Position numbers and translations under genes: made by a program. Under the pieces are notes generated by a model, which did not search any database, was not told the DNA's origin, and saw only the letters and a program-made list of their open reading frames with translations. A stretch of 62,438 bases of DNA, from assembly GCA_900759475.1 (NCBI GenBank), contig CAAEVK010000028.1:1-62438 (forward strand), read 5' to 3'. This DNA comes from Clostridia bacterium. GTDB taxonomy: Bacteria > Bacillota > Clostridia > TANB77 > CAG-508. Below, one piece after another: positions 8,132 to 18,724 of this stretch (positions within the stretch are counted from its first letter, which is position 1; the number at the start of each line of letters is the position of its first letter).

Positions 8132-11100
8132 ATGTACTTAAAAAGACTAGAATTATATGGATTTAAATCATTTGCAGATAAAACTGTGTTAGAATTTATG
8201 CCAGGAATTACTTCTGTTATAGGACCAAATGGTTCTGGAAAGAGCAATATATCAGATGCTATTAAATGGGTATTAGGGGAACAAAGCATGAAATCTTTAA
8301 GAGGTGCAAAATCGGAAGATATTATTTTTGCTGGAACCCAAAATAGAAAATCATTAGGGTATGCAGAATGTTCTATTGTTTTTGATAATCAAGATGCAAA
8401 ATTACCAATTGAATATGCAGAAGTAACTGTGACAAGAAGGATTTATAGAAGTGGAGAAACGGGTTATTTTATTAATAAAACACCTTGTAGATTAAAAGAC
8501 ATTTTAGAGTTATTTATGGATACTGGTATAGGAAAAGATGGGTATTCCGTTATTGGACAAGGAAAAATTGATGAAATATTAAGCAATAAATCAGAGGATA
8601 GGCGTCATATATTTGAAGAAGCATCTGGAATTGTAAAATATAGAGTAAGAAAACAAGAAACAGAAAAAAAATTAGAGCAAACAAAGTTAAATTTGTTAAG
8701 GGTTAACGATATTTTATCTGAAATTGAAGGAAAAATTGAACCATTAAAAGCACAATCGGAAAAAGCAAAAAAATTTTTAGATTTAAGAGAAGAATTAAAA
8801 AATATAGAAATAAGCTTATTTTTATATAATATTGATATAGCAAAAGAAAAAATAGAAGCAATTTCTAAAGATTTTAATATATTACATGAACAATTAGTAA
8901 CAGAAGAAAATAAAAAAGAAGAATTACAACAACTAAAAGAAAAATTAAAACAAGAAATAGAAAATTTGAATATACAAATAGAAAAATTGCAAAATATAAG
9001 TTTTGAAAGCACAAACAAAATAGAAAGATTGAATTCAGAAATTAATGTTGCAAAAGAAAGAATAGAAGTAAATAAAGAAAACTATGATAGATATTGGAAA
9101 GAAATAGAAGAGTTAAAAATAAAAAGTAAAGAACTAATAGAAGAAAAAGAACGAAAGACAAGCAAAAAACAAAACTTATTTGAAAATAAAAAGAAATTTG
9201 AAAGAGAACTAAATCAAAAACAAAAAGAATTAAATGAATTAACATCTAAATTATCTGAAAAAGAACTTCAAATAGAAGAAGAAAAACAAAAGGTAGAATT
9301 TAATACAGATTTAAGATATGAAAAGTTAAATCAAATGAATACACAAAATGCAAATTTTGAAAACCTAGAAAAAAGAGAAAAAATAATAAAAGAAGAGTTA
9401 AGCAATGTTATTTCTGAATTAGATGAACAAAGAATGAATAAAACAGAGATTTTAAAAACTTTTACAGAAATTGAGGATGCAAGGGAAAAAGTAAGAAAAG
9501 CAATGGAGGAAATAACACAAAAGAAGGAAGAAAGTAACCAAAAAATAGTACAATACGATTCTGCTATTCACCAATTAGAAAATGATGTAAGAATAAAACA
9601 AGCAAGACATCAATTCTTAACGGAAACAGAAAGAGAAAAAGAGGGATATAATAAAAGTGTTAAAGCTTTACTATTAGATTGCGAAAAAAATGCTAACCTT
9701 GCCAAAGGAATGCATGGTGTATTAGCCAATTTGTTAGTTGTATCAAAAGAATATGAAACAGCTATAGAAATGAGTTTGGGACAAGGTTTACAAAACATTG
9801 TAACAGACACAGAAGAAACAGCAAAAAAATTAGTAGAATATTTAAGAGAGAATAATTTAGGAAGGGCTTCTTTTTTACCGATTTCTTCTATGAAAGGGAA
9901 AAAACTGGAAAAAATTAATCAAAAGAATATAACAGGAGTTATTGGAATTGCCTCTGATTTAGTAAAATATGATTCTATATATGAGCAAATTATTTTGAAT
10001 TTGCTTGGTAGAACGGTAGTTGTAGAAAATATGGATGTAGCAATTGCATTAGCTAAACAAAACAGCTATAGTTTTAAAATTATTACATTAAAAGGAGATG
10101 TTGTTAACCCATCTGGTAGTATAACAGGGGGATCTGTTGCTACAAGAACTGTAAACATTTTAGGAAGAAAAGAAGAAATTAACCAATTAGCAAAAGAAAT
10201 ACAAAAACAAAAAGAAAAATTACAAACAATACAAACAGAAAAAGAAGAATATGTTGCAAGTATAGAAAACATATTAGAAGAAGCAGCAGGATTGGAAAAA
10301 CAAATTGCAGACACGGAAATTATGTATGCTACGGAAAAACAAAAAGTAGTATTATTAGAGGAAAGCATTGCAAAATTAGAAATTAGACGAAACAAACTAA
10401 AAGAAGAACAACAAAAAAATATAGAGGAAAAACAAAACATTACATTAATTAAACAAACCATTGAAAAAGAAATTAGCCATATTGAAGAAGAAAATAGACA
10501 ATTAAATCAAGTAATTGCAGAATTTGTAACACTAAATTCAGATAACCAAAAATATATTGATGATTTAAATTTTAATATTACCAATTTAAAAATATCAGTA
10601 TCTTCTTTTGACGAAAGCCAAAGTTCTATTGATGAAATTGTGCAAAGAATAGAACAGGAAATGCAAAATAATAGAACTAGCATGGAAAACAAAAAACAAT
10701 TAAGACTAAAAATCTTGCAAGAAAACGAAGAATTAACGCAATCTATCCAAAATACAATAACACAAATTCAAATTGTAAAAGAAGAAGTAAATAATAGTAG
10801 TACAAAAGTAGAAGAACTAAAAAAAATAAGAATTGCCAAAAATGAAGAACAGAATAAAACAGAAGATACTCAAAAACAGCAAAGTCAAATCATAGATGAT
10901 TTGAAAGCGCAAATTACTAAAATTGAATTTAGAAAGTCAAAAATTGAGTTAGAAATGGAAAATACCATCAATAAAATGTGGGAAGACTATGAATTAACCC
11001 CTAATCAAATTACACAATATGAAAAACCAGAAAATATTGCATTAACAACTAAAAAAGTAAATTGCTTAAGAAACGAAATAAAAGAATTAGGAAGCATTAA

Positions 11101-11680
11101 TATTGATGCTATTGAGGAATATAAACAAACTAGCCAAAGATATGACTTTATGTGTGAACAAAGATTAGACTTAGAAAATGCAAGTGCAAAATTAAAGAAA
11201 ATGATAACAGAAATGACTATCAACATGAAAGAGCAATTTACAAGTCAATTTAAGCTAATAAACCAAAACTTTAAAGAAACATTTGTGCAATTATTTGGAG
11301 GAGGTCAGGCAGAACTAAAATTAACAAACGAAGATAATGTATTAGAATGCGGAATTGATATAGAAGTGCAACCACCAGGGAAAAAGTTGCAAAATATGAT
11401 GTTATTATCTGGTGGAGAAAAAGCATTTACGGCAATTGCACTCTTGTTTGCTATTTTAAAAATAAATCCAGCACCATTTTGTGTATTAGATGAAATAGAG
11501 GCGGCATTGGATGATGTAAATGTATATCGTTTTGCAGATTACTTAAAACAATTTGCAAAACAAACTCAATTTTTAATTATTACTCATAGAAAAGGAACAA
11601 TGGAAGTAGCAGATACAGTTTATGGTATTACTATGGAGGAAAATGGAATTAGTAAATTGCTATCAATAAAATTAAAATAA
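8132..11680 (+). CDS. smc: Chromosome segregation protein SMC
   Basis: 1182-aa SMC ATPase that condenses and orients the chromosome with ScpA and ScpB. Walker A GPNGSGKSN lies at residues 31-39. Two long Glu/Lys/Gln-rich coiled coils flank a hinge at about 510-670. The ABC signature LSGGEKAF is near residue 1092 and Walker B/D-loop VLDEIEAALDD near 1117. All in-frame codons read through; every CGG trinucleotide inside this long gene is out of frame. Its 3' end overlaps the convergent ytaF by 9 bases. Confidence 0.97.
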   Translation: MYLKRLELYGFKSFADKTVLEFMPGITSVIGPNGSGKSNISDAIKWVLGEQSMKSLRGAKSEDIIFAGTQNRKSLGYAECSIVFDNQDAKLPIEYAEVTVTRRIYRSGETGYFINKTPCRLKDILELFMDTGIGKDGYSVIGQGKIDEILSNKSEDRRHIFEEASGIVKYRVRKQETEKKLEQTKLNLLRVNDILSEIEGKIEPLKAQSEKAKKFLDLREELKNIEISLFLYNIDIAKEKIEAISKDFNILHEQLVTEENKKEELQQLKEKLKQEIENLNIQIEKLQNISFESTNKIERLNSEINVAKERIEVNKENYDRYWKEIEELKIKSKELIEEKERKTSKKQNLFENKKKFERELNQKQKELNELTSKLSEKELQIEEEKQKVEFNTDLRYEKLNQMNTQNANFENLEKREKIIKEELSNVISELDEQRMNKTEILKTFTEIEDAREKVRKAMEEITQKKEESNQKIVQYDSAIHQLENDVRIKQARHQFLTETEREKEGYNKSVKALLLDCEKNANLAKGMHGVLANLLVVSKEYETAIEMSLGQGLQNIVTDTEETAKKLVEYLRENNLGRASFLPISSMKGKKLEKINQKNITGVIGIASDLVKYDSIYEQIILNLLGRTVVVENMDVAIALAKQNSYSFKIITLKGDVVNPSGSITGGSVATRTVNILGRKEEINQLAKEIQKQKEKLQTIQTEKEEYVASIENILEEAAGLEKQIADTEIMYATEKQKVVLLEESIAKLEIRRNKLKEEQQKNIEEKQNITLIKQTIEKEISHIEEENRQLNQVIAEFVTLNSDNQKYIDDLNFNITNLKISVSSFDESQSSIDEIVQRIEQEMQNNRTSMENKKQLRLKILQENEELTQSIQNTITQIQIVKEEVNNSSTKVEELKKIRIAKNEEQNKTEDTQKQQSQIIDDLKAQITKIEFRKSKIELEMENTINKMWEDYELTPNQITQYEKPENIALTTKKVNCLRNEIKELGSINIDAIEEYKQTSQRYDFMCEQRLDLENASAKLKKMITEMTINMKEQFTSQFKLINQNFKETFVQLFGGGQAELKLTNEDNVLECGIDIEVQPPGKKLQNMMLLSGGEKAFTAIALLFAILKINPAPFCVLDEIEAALDDVNVYRFADYLKQFAKQTQFLIITHRKGTMEVADTVYGITMEENGISKLLSIKLK

Positions 11681-12310
11681 TTTTAACAAACCAATTAAAA
11701 TCAGCAAGGTACCTGATAATAAACTCCAACAATTTTCAGGTAACAAAGAGGCTGATTTTATTTTTTTGCCTAAAATGTTTCCAAAAGATAGAAACATAAT
11801 TTGACAAGTTGCTACTATAAAGGGAAACAAAATAGAATTTGTCCCCAAAAGACTTAATCCCACTCCTGTACAAATAGAATCAATAGATAGAGCAATTCCT
11901 AAATAAATTGCTTCTATGCAATCAATAATTTTAGAACCATCTAAATCAGAATTTAATGGGTTGCGAATAATTTTAATGGTAATACCTAAAGATTTAATAA
12001 AAAAGTTATATACTTTTGGTTTTGAAGCTTGTTTAGGCTTCTCATTTTGTGCTTGATAAATAATAAAAATTCCCATAATAATTAATAAAAATGTTCCAAA
12101 AATTTTTGAAAAGGAAACGGGAAAAAATTTTAATAAAATATTGCCAACAAAAACTGAAGAAAAAACAGCTAAAAATGAAATAAAAAACAGAATTAGCTTT
12201 GGAAAAAGAGGAATTTTGGTGTTTCGAATACCGTAGGTAATGCCTACACCCAAGGAATCAATACTTAAAGATATTGCTAAAATTAAAATGCTAAAAAACA
12301 AATTTCTCAC
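11672..12310 (-). CDS. ytaF: YtaF-type sporulation membrane protein (MntP-like)
   Basis: About 210-aa protein with six hydrophobic helices and two internally similar SIDS motifs (ISLSIDSLGVGITYG near the start, ALSIDSICTGVG in the middle), the layout of the YtaF/MntP cation-efflux family. YtaF is the sporulation-associated branch. The start may be the TTG at 12301, which is better spaced from AGAGGTGAG than the GTG at 12310. It converges on smc. Confidence 0.8.
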   Translation of the reverse strand: MRNLFFSILILAISLSIDSLGVGITYGIRNTKIPLFPKLILFFISFLAVFSSVFVGNILLKFFPVSFSKIFGTFLLIIMGIFIIYQAQNEKPKQASKPKVYNFFIKSLGITIKIIRNPLNSDLDGSKIIDCIEAIYLGIALSIDSICTGVGLSLLGTNSILFPFIVATCQIMFLSFGNILGKKIKSASLLPENCWSLLSGTLLILIGLLKLF

Positions 12311-12431
12311 CTCTAAAATATAATATGTAAACTAAAAGAATTTGTGAAATGGGTTTTGAAAAACTTGTACTAAAAATAGATTGTCCACATATATATAATA
12401 GTAAAGTATATTTTAGGTGGAGGTTAGTAAA

Positions 12432-15083
12432 ATGTGGCAGACAATGACAATAGAAGAAATTAAAAGAAAATTAAGGACAAACCAAGAATACGGATTGTCT
12501 TATCAAGAAGCGAAAAAAAGATTACTAGAAAATGGAGAAAATAAATTGGAAGAAAAGAAAAAAACGAGTATTTTTATTCGATTTTTAGAGCAATTTAATG
12601 ATTTTATGATTATTATTCTTTTATTAGCAGCTATTATATCAGCAGGAATGGCATATATAGAAAAAACAGGAGAGTACGTAGATTCTATTATTATTGTAGC
12701 AATTGTAGTGTTTAACGCATTAATGGGTTTAATACAAGAATATAAAGCAGAAAAGTCATTAGAAGCACTGGCAAAAATGACTGCACCTGTTGCAAAAGTA
12801 AGAAGAGAAGGAAAAATAACAGAAATACCAAGTAGTCAAGTTGTAGTAGGAGATATTGTTATTTTAGAAACTGGCAATTTTGTACCAGCAGATATAAGAC
12901 TAACAAAGACATATGATTTACAAATAGAAGAAGCGACATTAACAGGAGAAAATCATCCTATTTTAAAAAATGCAAATTCTGTTTTAAAAGAAAACATTCC
13001 AACAGGAGACATGGTAAACATGGCATTTGCAACAACAATTATTGTTGCAGGACATGGGGAAGGAATTGCATGTAATACAGGAATGAAAACAAAAGTAGGA
13101 CAAATTGCAAAATTAATTTTAACAGACTCTTCACCAGAAACACCGTTACAAATAAAATTAGGGGAAGTAGGAAAAAAATTAGGACTAGTATCATTATTTA
13201 TTTGTCTATTAATATTTTTTATTGGTATTATTAAGAAAATTCCGGTAAACCAAATGTTTATGACATCTGTTGGACTGGCTGTTGCTGCTATTCCAGAAGG
13301 ATTACCGGCTATTGTAACAATTATGTTATCTATTGGTGTTACTAAAATGGCAAGAAAAAGAGCTATTATTAGAAAATTACCAGCAGTAGAAACATTAGGA
13401 AGTAGTCAAATTATATGTTCAGATAAAACAGGAACATTAACTCAAAATAAAATGAAGGTAGTACAAATAACAAATTGTAATGAGGCAATACCAAATAGCA
13501 TTGTTAACAATCAATTTATATTAGAATTAGGTACTATGTGTAATAACAGTAGTATAAAATACGAAAATGGAAAATTCGTGGCTTATGGTAGTCCTACAGA
13601 AAGTGCTATTACAAATGCAGGGCTAGAAAATAATATTACTCAGGAAGAATTATGCAGAAAAATGCCAAGATTAAAAGAGATTCCTTTTGAATCTACCAGA
13701 AAACTAATGACAACAATTCATAAATTAGGAAATAAGTATCGTGTTATTACTAAAGGTGCTCCTGATTTTTTATTAAACAGGTGTACTAATTATTATGAAA
13801 AAAATCAAAATATTTTGTTAGATGTTACTAAAAGACAGCAAATCAATAAAGTAAATAACAACATGGCAAGCAAGGCACTGCGTGTTATTGGTGTTGCTTA
13901 TAAAGATTTAGACTATCTGCCAAGTAAAATTGATAGCAATACCATAGAAACAAATTTAACTTTTGTAGGACTAATTGGTATGATTGATCCACCAAGAGAA
14001 GGAGTAAAAGAAGCAATACAAACTTGTTATCGAGCAGGAATAAAAACTGTTATGATAACGGGAGACCATATAGAAACAGCTTCTGCTATTGCTAAAGAAC
14101 TAAATATCTTAAAAAGTGGAAGTATGGCAATAACAGGAGAGCAATTAGATAATATGCCACAAGAAAAATTAGAAAAGGAAATTATGAATTATTCTGTATT
14201 TGCAAGAGTATCTCCAGAACACAAAGTAAGGATTGTAAAAGCGTTTCAAAAAAATGGAAAAGTAGTTGCAATGACAGGAGACGGAGTAAATGATGCTCCT
14301 GCCTTAAAAAATGCAGATATTGGTGTATCCATGGGAGAAGGAGGTACAGATGTTGCTAAAAATGCATCAGACATGATCCTAGCAGATGATAATTTTGTAA
14401 CAATTGTAGAAGCGGTAAAAGAAGGAAGACATATTTTTGAAAATATAAAAAAAGCAATTCACTTTTTGCTAGCAACTAATATTGGAGAAATTGTAACTAT
14501 ATTTGTTGGACTTTTATTGGGATATGATGCACCACTAATTGCAATCCAATTATTATGGATTAATTTAGTAACAGACTCATTACCTGCAATTGCTTTAGGA
14601 TTGGAGCCGATTCAGAAAGATATTATGGATAAAAAACCAATTAATTCTAAAAAAGGGTTATTTGCAGATGGATTATGGGAAAAAATTTTTACAGAAGGAG
14701 TTATGATAGGTGCATTAACCCTATTAGCATTTTCAATTGGAAATAATTTATATGGATTACAAGTAGGAAGAGCAATGGCATTTGTTAGTTTAAGTATGTT
14801 AGAATTAATACACAGTTTTAATATAAAAAGTGAAGGGAGTATTTTTAACAAAGATCTTTTTAAAAATAAATATTTAATAGGAGCATTTTTAATAGGTGCT
14901 ATTTTACAGGTTGGAGTAATAAGTATTCCTATGTTGGCAAAAATTTTTGATGTTGTTCCATTAAACCAACAACAATGGATATATGTAAGTTTAATTTCAA
15001 TTTCACCAGTCATAATTATAGAAATACAAAAGAAAATCAATGAAATAAAATATGGAAGAAGTTATAGGTCGCAGTTTCAATAA
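12432..15083 (+). CDS. Calcium-transporting P-type ATPase (type IIA)
   Basis: 883-aa cation pump of the SERCA/PacL group. Domains in order: N-terminal cation-ATPase domain, actuator with TGEN near residue 171 (usual TGES), M4 AAIPEGLPAIV, phosphorylation site CSDKTGTLT near residue 331, MTGDGVNDAPAL near 616, M5 NIGEIV, M6 LLWINLVTDSLPA. The acidic and Asn residues of both SERCA calcium sites in M4-M6 are present. ATG 12432 follows GGTGGAGG; the in-frame GTG at 12417 lies inside that region. Monocistronic. Confidence 0.92.
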   Translation: MWQTMTIEEIKRKLRTNQEYGLSYQEAKKRLLENGENKLEEKKKTSIFIRFLEQFNDFMIIILLLAAIISAGMAYIEKTGEYVDSIIIVAIVVFNALMGLIQEYKAEKSLEALAKMTAPVAKVRREGKITEIPSSQVVVGDIVILETGNFVPADIRLTKTYDLQIEEATLTGENHPILKNANSVLKENIPTGDMVNMAFATTIIVAGHGEGIACNTGMKTKVGQIAKLILTDSSPETPLQIKLGEVGKKLGLVSLFICLLIFFIGIIKKIPVNQMFMTSVGLAVAAIPEGLPAIVTIMLSIGVTKMARKRAIIRKLPAVETLGSSQIICSDKTGTLTQNKMKVVQITNCNEAIPNSIVNNQFILELGTMCNNSSIKYENGKFVAYGSPTESAITNAGLENNITQEELCRKMPRLKEIPFESTRKLMTTIHKLGNKYRVITKGAPDFLLNRCTNYYEKNQNILLDVTKRQQINKVNNNMASKALRVIGVAYKDLDYLPSKIDSNTIETNLTFVGLIGMIDPPREGVKEAIQTCYRAGIKTVMITGDHIETASAIAKELNILKSGSMAITGEQLDNMPQEKLEKEIMNYSVFARVSPEHKVRIVKAFQKNGKVVAMTGDGVNDAPALKNADIGVSMGEGGTDVAKNASDMILADDNFVTIVEAVKEGRHIFENIKKAIHFLLATNIGEIVTIFVGLLLGYDAPLIAIQLLWINLVTDSLPAIALGLEPIQKDIMDKKPINSKKGLFADGLWEKIFTEGVMIGALTLLAFSIGNNLYGLQVGRAMAFVSLSMLELIHSFNIKSEGSIFNKDLFKNKYLIGAFLIGAILQVGVISIPMLAKIFDVVPLNQQQWIYVSLISISPVIIIEIQKKINEIKYGRSYRSQFQ

Positions 15084-15185
15084 GCATAAAAAGATTTTAT
15101 ATTGCTTGAAATTACTAGTGTACTCTAATAATAAATAAGTTGTGAAGGGTAACATGATATTGTAAAAGAAATATATTAAAAGGTA

Positions 15186-15214
15186 TTGACAATTTTATAA
15201 AAAAAAAATATAAT
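15186..15214 (+). promoter_or_regulatory. Consensus sigma-A promoter
   Basis: TTGACA (15186-15191), 17-bp A-rich spacer, TATAAT (15209-15214). A perfect match to the consensus for the gene starting at 15242, so that protein is probably abundant. Confidence 0.9.
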
Positions 15215-15241
15215 TAAAAAAAACAAATGAAGGAGGAAAAA

Positions 15242-15751
15242 ATGAAAAAGGGAGAAATTAATACATTTGCAGTAATTGTAATTGTAATTGCTATTGTATT
15301 AGTAACTGCAATTGTTATTGCAATTATAAGCGGAAACAAAAAACAACCAGAAGGAGAAAATTTATTACAAAATTCAACCACAAATACTGAACAAACACCA
15401 CAGACAACAAGACCAACAATAGAAGGAAATGAGTATGTTAGTGAAAGTAATGGTTTAAAAACAAACACAAGTAGCAAATTAAAGGAAGACAAAACATATG
15501 GACAATATAAATTTACTAATATAAGATTACAAACAGATGCAAATGGTTCAGTATTACTAGCAGATTTAACAACAACTGCTACAGAAAAACAAGAAGGAAA
15601 AGAAGTAACAATAAAATTTATAGACAAAGAGGGAAATGAATTAGTAAAAATAGGAGCATATATAGGACAAATCAAACCAGGAGAAACAAAAACATTTAGA
15701 ACAGAAACAACAACAGACATAACAAATGTATATGATTTTATCATTGAATAA
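15242..15751 (+). CDS. Membrane-anchored extracytoplasmic protein of unknown function
   Basis: 169 aa from ATG 15242, correctly spaced from AAGGAGG at 15230-15236 (the ATG at 15227 is upstream of this site). One N-terminal hydrophobic helix of about 23 residues is followed by a Thr/Gln/Asn-rich linker and a C-terminal beta-rich domain from about residue 80 (YGQYKFTNIRLQTDANG, KPGETKTF). That domain resembles FxLYD-type extracellular domains, but I would not name it. Strong promoter, own terminators. Confidence 0.75.
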   Translation: MKKGEINTFAVIVIVIAIVLVTAIVIAIISGNKKQPEGENLLQNSTTNTEQTPQTTRPTIEGNEYVSESNGLKTNTSSKLKEDKTYGQYKFTNIRLQTDANGSVLLADLTTTATEKQEGKEVTIKFIDKEGNELVKIGAYIGQIKPGETKTFRTETTTDITNVYDFIIE

Positions 15752-15761
15752 AGTAGTAAAG

Positions 15762-15797
15762 AATAGCATTACAGTTTAAAAGTAATGCTATTTTTGT
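15762..15797 (+). terminator. Terminator after the anchored protein gene
   Basis: Eleven-bp arms (15762-15772, 15782-15792) and a T-run. Confidence 0.85.
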
Positions 15798-15805
15798 GTA
15801 AACTA

Positions 15806-15846
15806 AAAAAGTGATTCTTTTGTAGCAAAATCAAAAATCACTTTTT
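15806..15846. terminator. Second hairpin, possible back-up terminator
   Basis: Eleven-bp arms 15806-15816 and 15836-15846 with a 19-base loop, followed by TTGTTTTG. Confidence 0.6.
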
Positions 15847-15989
15847 GTTTTGTGTTTACCAAGAAAAAATGACAACAAATAAAGATAAGTCAAAACATAT
15901 AGATATTGCAATTGAGACATAAGTTTGATAAAATAATATAGAAAGTAATACAATAAATTTAAATATATCAATATAAAGAAGGTATTTAT

Positions 15990-16505
15990 ATGAGAGAAAT
16001 TCATGTTTTATTTAACCAAAAGGAAATGGAACAAAGGATAGCTGAATTAGCAAAACAAATCGAAAAAGATTATGAAGGAAAAGAAATTACAGTTCTATGT
16101 GTGTTAAAAGGAGCAAGTTTTTTTACAATACAATTAACACAGAAAATAAAAAATAAAATGGAATTTCAATTTATAGAATTATCTAGTTATGGAAATAACA
16201 CAACAAGTAGTGGAACAATTACAATAAAAAGAGATATGGAACATTCGTTAAAAGGAAAAAATGTTTTAATTGTAGAAGATATTATTGATACAGGAAGAAC
16301 TATGCAGTTTTTGCTAGAAAGAATAAAAAAAGAAAATATAGAAAGTGTAAAGGTTGCTACTTTATTGGACAAACCAGAAAGAAGAGTAGTAGAATTAACG
16401 GCAGACTATGTGGGTTTTACCATACCAAATAAATTTGTATTAGGATATGGAATGGATTATGAAGAATATTATAGAAACCTGCCATATATAGGATATATAG
16501 AATAG
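15990..16505 (+). CDS. hpt: Hypoxanthine phosphoribosyltransferase
   Basis: 171-aa purine-salvage enzyme that transfers ribose-5-phosphate from PRPP to hypoxanthine or guanine. The PRPP-binding motif VLIVEDIIDTGRTM is near residue 95, the flexible-loop SSYGNNTTSSG near 65, and the purine-binding YVGFTIPNKFVLGYGMDY near the end. Full family length. It is followed after 8 bases by uvrC and is probably co-transcribed. Confidence 0.94.
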   Translation: MREIHVLFNQKEMEQRIAELAKQIEKDYEGKEITVLCVLKGASFFTIQLTQKIKNKMEFQFIELSSYGNNTTSSGTITIKRDMEHSLKGKNVLIVEDIIDTGRTMQFLLERIKKENIESVKVATLLDKPERRVVELTADYVGFTIPNKFVLGYGMDYEEYYRNLPYIGYIE

Positions 16506-16513
16506 GAGAGTAA

Positions 16514-18301
16514 ATGTTTATCATTGAAGAGGAACTAAAAAAACTTCCTAAAAAACCGGGAGTTTATATTATGCATGATAAAGAAGATACCGTTATTTAT
16601 GTAGGAAAGGCAGTTTCCCTAAAAAACAGAGTAACAAGCTATTTTAGGAAAACCAATAAAACTCCAAGAATAGAAAAAATGGTATCTCTTATTGACCATT
16701 TTGAATATATTGTAACAGACAATGAAGCAGAAGCATTAATTTTAGAGTGTAATTTAATTAAAAAAAATAGTCCTAAGTTTAATGTGCTTTTAAAAGATGA
16801 TAAAACATATCCATATATTAAAGTGGATGTTCAGTCTGACTATCCTAATGTATATACAACAAGAAAAATTTTAAATGATGGGGCAAAATATTTTGGACCA
16901 TATGCAAATGCAGGAGCAGCCAAAGAAATGGTAAATTTTATTAAACAGAGATTTAAAATTAGGCAATGTAAAAATTTTAAGAATAAAGATAGAGCATGTT
17001 TAAACTATCATATTAAAAGATGTTTAGCTCCTTGTATGGGATATGTTTCAAAAGAGGATTATCGAGAGCAAATCAACCAAATTTTGTTTCTTTTAGAAGG
17101 GAAAACAGACAAAGTAGTAAAACAAATAGAAGAAGAAATACAAATAGCTGCGAAGCATTTGGAATATGAAAAAGCAGCAGAATTAAGGGATAAAAAGTTA
17201 GCAATTGAAAGAATTTCAGAAAAACAAAAAGTTTCTAATATATCAGAAAATAATATTGATGTCATTGGGTTAAGCAGAAATGAACTATTGTGTTGTATTG
17301 AAATATTTTTCGTTCGAGGAAGCAAAATGATTGGAAGAGAGCATTATTTCCTAGATGATGTTATTGATTTAAATACAAAAGAAATATTACTAGAATTTAT
17401 AAAGCAATATTATATGGAAAAAATAGAATTTCCTAATAAAATTATGTTACAAGAAGAAATAGAAGAAAAAGAACTGCTAGAACAAATCTTAACTAAAAAA
17501 GCAGGAAGAAAAGTAGAATTAAAATTTCCACAGAAGGGAGAAAAATTAAGATTTGTAGAAATGGCAGTCAATAATAGTAAAATTACTTTAGAAAATAAAT
17601 TACTAGAAAAAACGAGCATATTAAATGAATTAAAAGAAACATTACAATTAGAAAAAAGTCCAAGAAAAATTGAAATGTATGATATTTCGAATATTTCAGG
17701 GCAATTTATGGTAGCAGGCATGGTGGTTGCACAAGATGGAATACTTAAAAAGAATTTGTCTAGAAGATTTAAAATAAAAACAGTATTTAGCCAAGACGAC
17801 CCAAGATGTATGAAAGAGGTTGTTACAAGAAGAATAAAACATTCGATAGGAGAAGAAAGCAGTGGATTTGGAAAATTGCCAGATGTTATTTTTGCTGATG
17901 GAGGAATAACCCAAATAAGAGCTATTAGAGAGGCTGTAAACCAATTTCCGGTTTCAATTTCTATTTTTGGAATTGTAAAAAATGATAAGCATAGAACAAA
18001 AGCAATTATCAATGAAAATAAAGAAGAAATAGAAATATCAGAAAATATAATGAAATTTTTAACAAATTTTCAAGATGAGGTACATAAAGTAGCAATTGAG
18101 TATCATCGAAAATTAAGAGAAGCAGAAATGAAAAAATCGCAGTTAGATGAAATTACAGGAATTGGAGAAAAAAAGAAGCAAGCATTATTAAAAAAATTTG
18201 GTAGCATTGAAAAAATAAAAGAAGCTACAATAGAAGAAATAAGTAGTATTAAGGGAATTAATCAAGAATTAGCCCAAAAAATAAAAAATGGTTTAGAATA
18301 A
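16514..18301 (+). CDS. uvrC: Excinuclease ABC subunit C
   Basis: 595-aa dual-incision nuclease of nucleotide-excision repair. N-terminal GIY-YIG nuclease (KKPGVYIMHDKEDTVIYVGKA, residues 14-90), central UVR helix near 200 that contacts UvrB, C-terminal RNase-H-like nuclease (EMYDISNISGQFMVAGMVV, IFADGGITQIRA) and a terminal helix-hairpin-helix pair (ITGIGEKKKQALLKKFGS). Length and domain order are complete. Confidence 0.97.
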   Translation: MFIIEEELKKLPKKPGVYIMHDKEDTVIYVGKAVSLKNRVTSYFRKTNKTPRIEKMVSLIDHFEYIVTDNEAEALILECNLIKKNSPKFNVLLKDDKTYPYIKVDVQSDYPNVYTTRKILNDGAKYFGPYANAGAAKEMVNFIKQRFKIRQCKNFKNKDRACLNYHIKRCLAPCMGYVSKEDYREQINQILFLLEGKTDKVVKQIEEEIQIAAKHLEYEKAAELRDKKLAIERISEKQKVSNISENNIDVIGLSRNELLCCIEIFFVRGSKMIGREHYFLDDVIDLNTKEILLEFIKQYYMEKIEFPNKIMLQEEIEEKELLEQILTKKAGRKVELKFPQKGEKLRFVEMAVNNSKITLENKLLEKTSILNELKETLQLEKSPRKIEMYDISNISGQFMVAGMVVAQDGILKKNLSRRFKIKTVFSQDDPRCMKEVVTRRIKHSIGEESSGFGKLPDVIFADGGITQIRAIREAVNQFPVSISIFGIVKNDKHRTKAIINENKEEIEISENIMKFLTNFQDEVHKVAIEYHRKLREAEMKKSQLDEITGIGEKKKQALLKKFGSIEKIKEATIEEISSIKGINQELAQKIKNGLE

Positions 18302-18431
18302 TATAGGATTTTTGTATACGATTTTTAACATAAGTTTTAATATATTAGAATATATTTGTAATAATGGAATTTATAGAAAGAATAAATAATTTCTAAATTT
18401 CAAAATTTAAATTCTAATATAGGAGAAATTT

Positions 18432-18632
18432 ATGGAAATTGCAAAAGATAAAATTTTTAACATAAGGTATAATGCAAAATTAGACAAGCTAGAAATGGAA
18501 AAAGAAAATCAATTAAAAAAATGGTGTGCTAACCATAAAATAATGGCAGCAATTATTAGCATAACAATATTAACAATGGGAATTGATATTGTTTTACTGT
18601 ATCAATTTTTCCAGATTTTATGCAAATTATAA
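18432..18632 (+). CDS. Small single-pass membrane protein, unknown
   Basis: 66 aa: a charged N-terminal half (about residues 1-35, Lys/Glu-rich, probably helical) and a hydrophobic segment of about 25 residues near the C-terminus. TAGGAGAAAT gives a good ribosome binding site 8 bases before the ATG. No recognised family. Codon usage matches its neighbours, so I accept it as a gene. Confidence 0.55.
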   Translation: MEIAKDKIFNIRYNAKLDKLEMEKENQLKKWCANHKIMAAIISITILTMGIDIVLLYQFFQILCKL

Positions 18633-18724
18633 TAATTAAAAAATATTGAGAACATATAGGATAAATTGTTTAATAAAAGAATTATGAACTACCACATATA
18701 ATTATGAAAGGAAAAAATGAAAAA

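Noticed and set aside
8600..11230. Long open frames opposite smc
   Set aside because: They are shadows of the Lys/Glu-rich coiled coil, with no ribosome binding sites and low-complexity products.
8132..18301. Many CGG trinucleotides in smc, the Ca2+ ATPase, hpt and uvrC
   Set aside because: All are out of frame (for example TCG-GAA, ACG-GTA, GCG-GCA, GAC-GGA), so they are neither arginine codons nor recoding sites.
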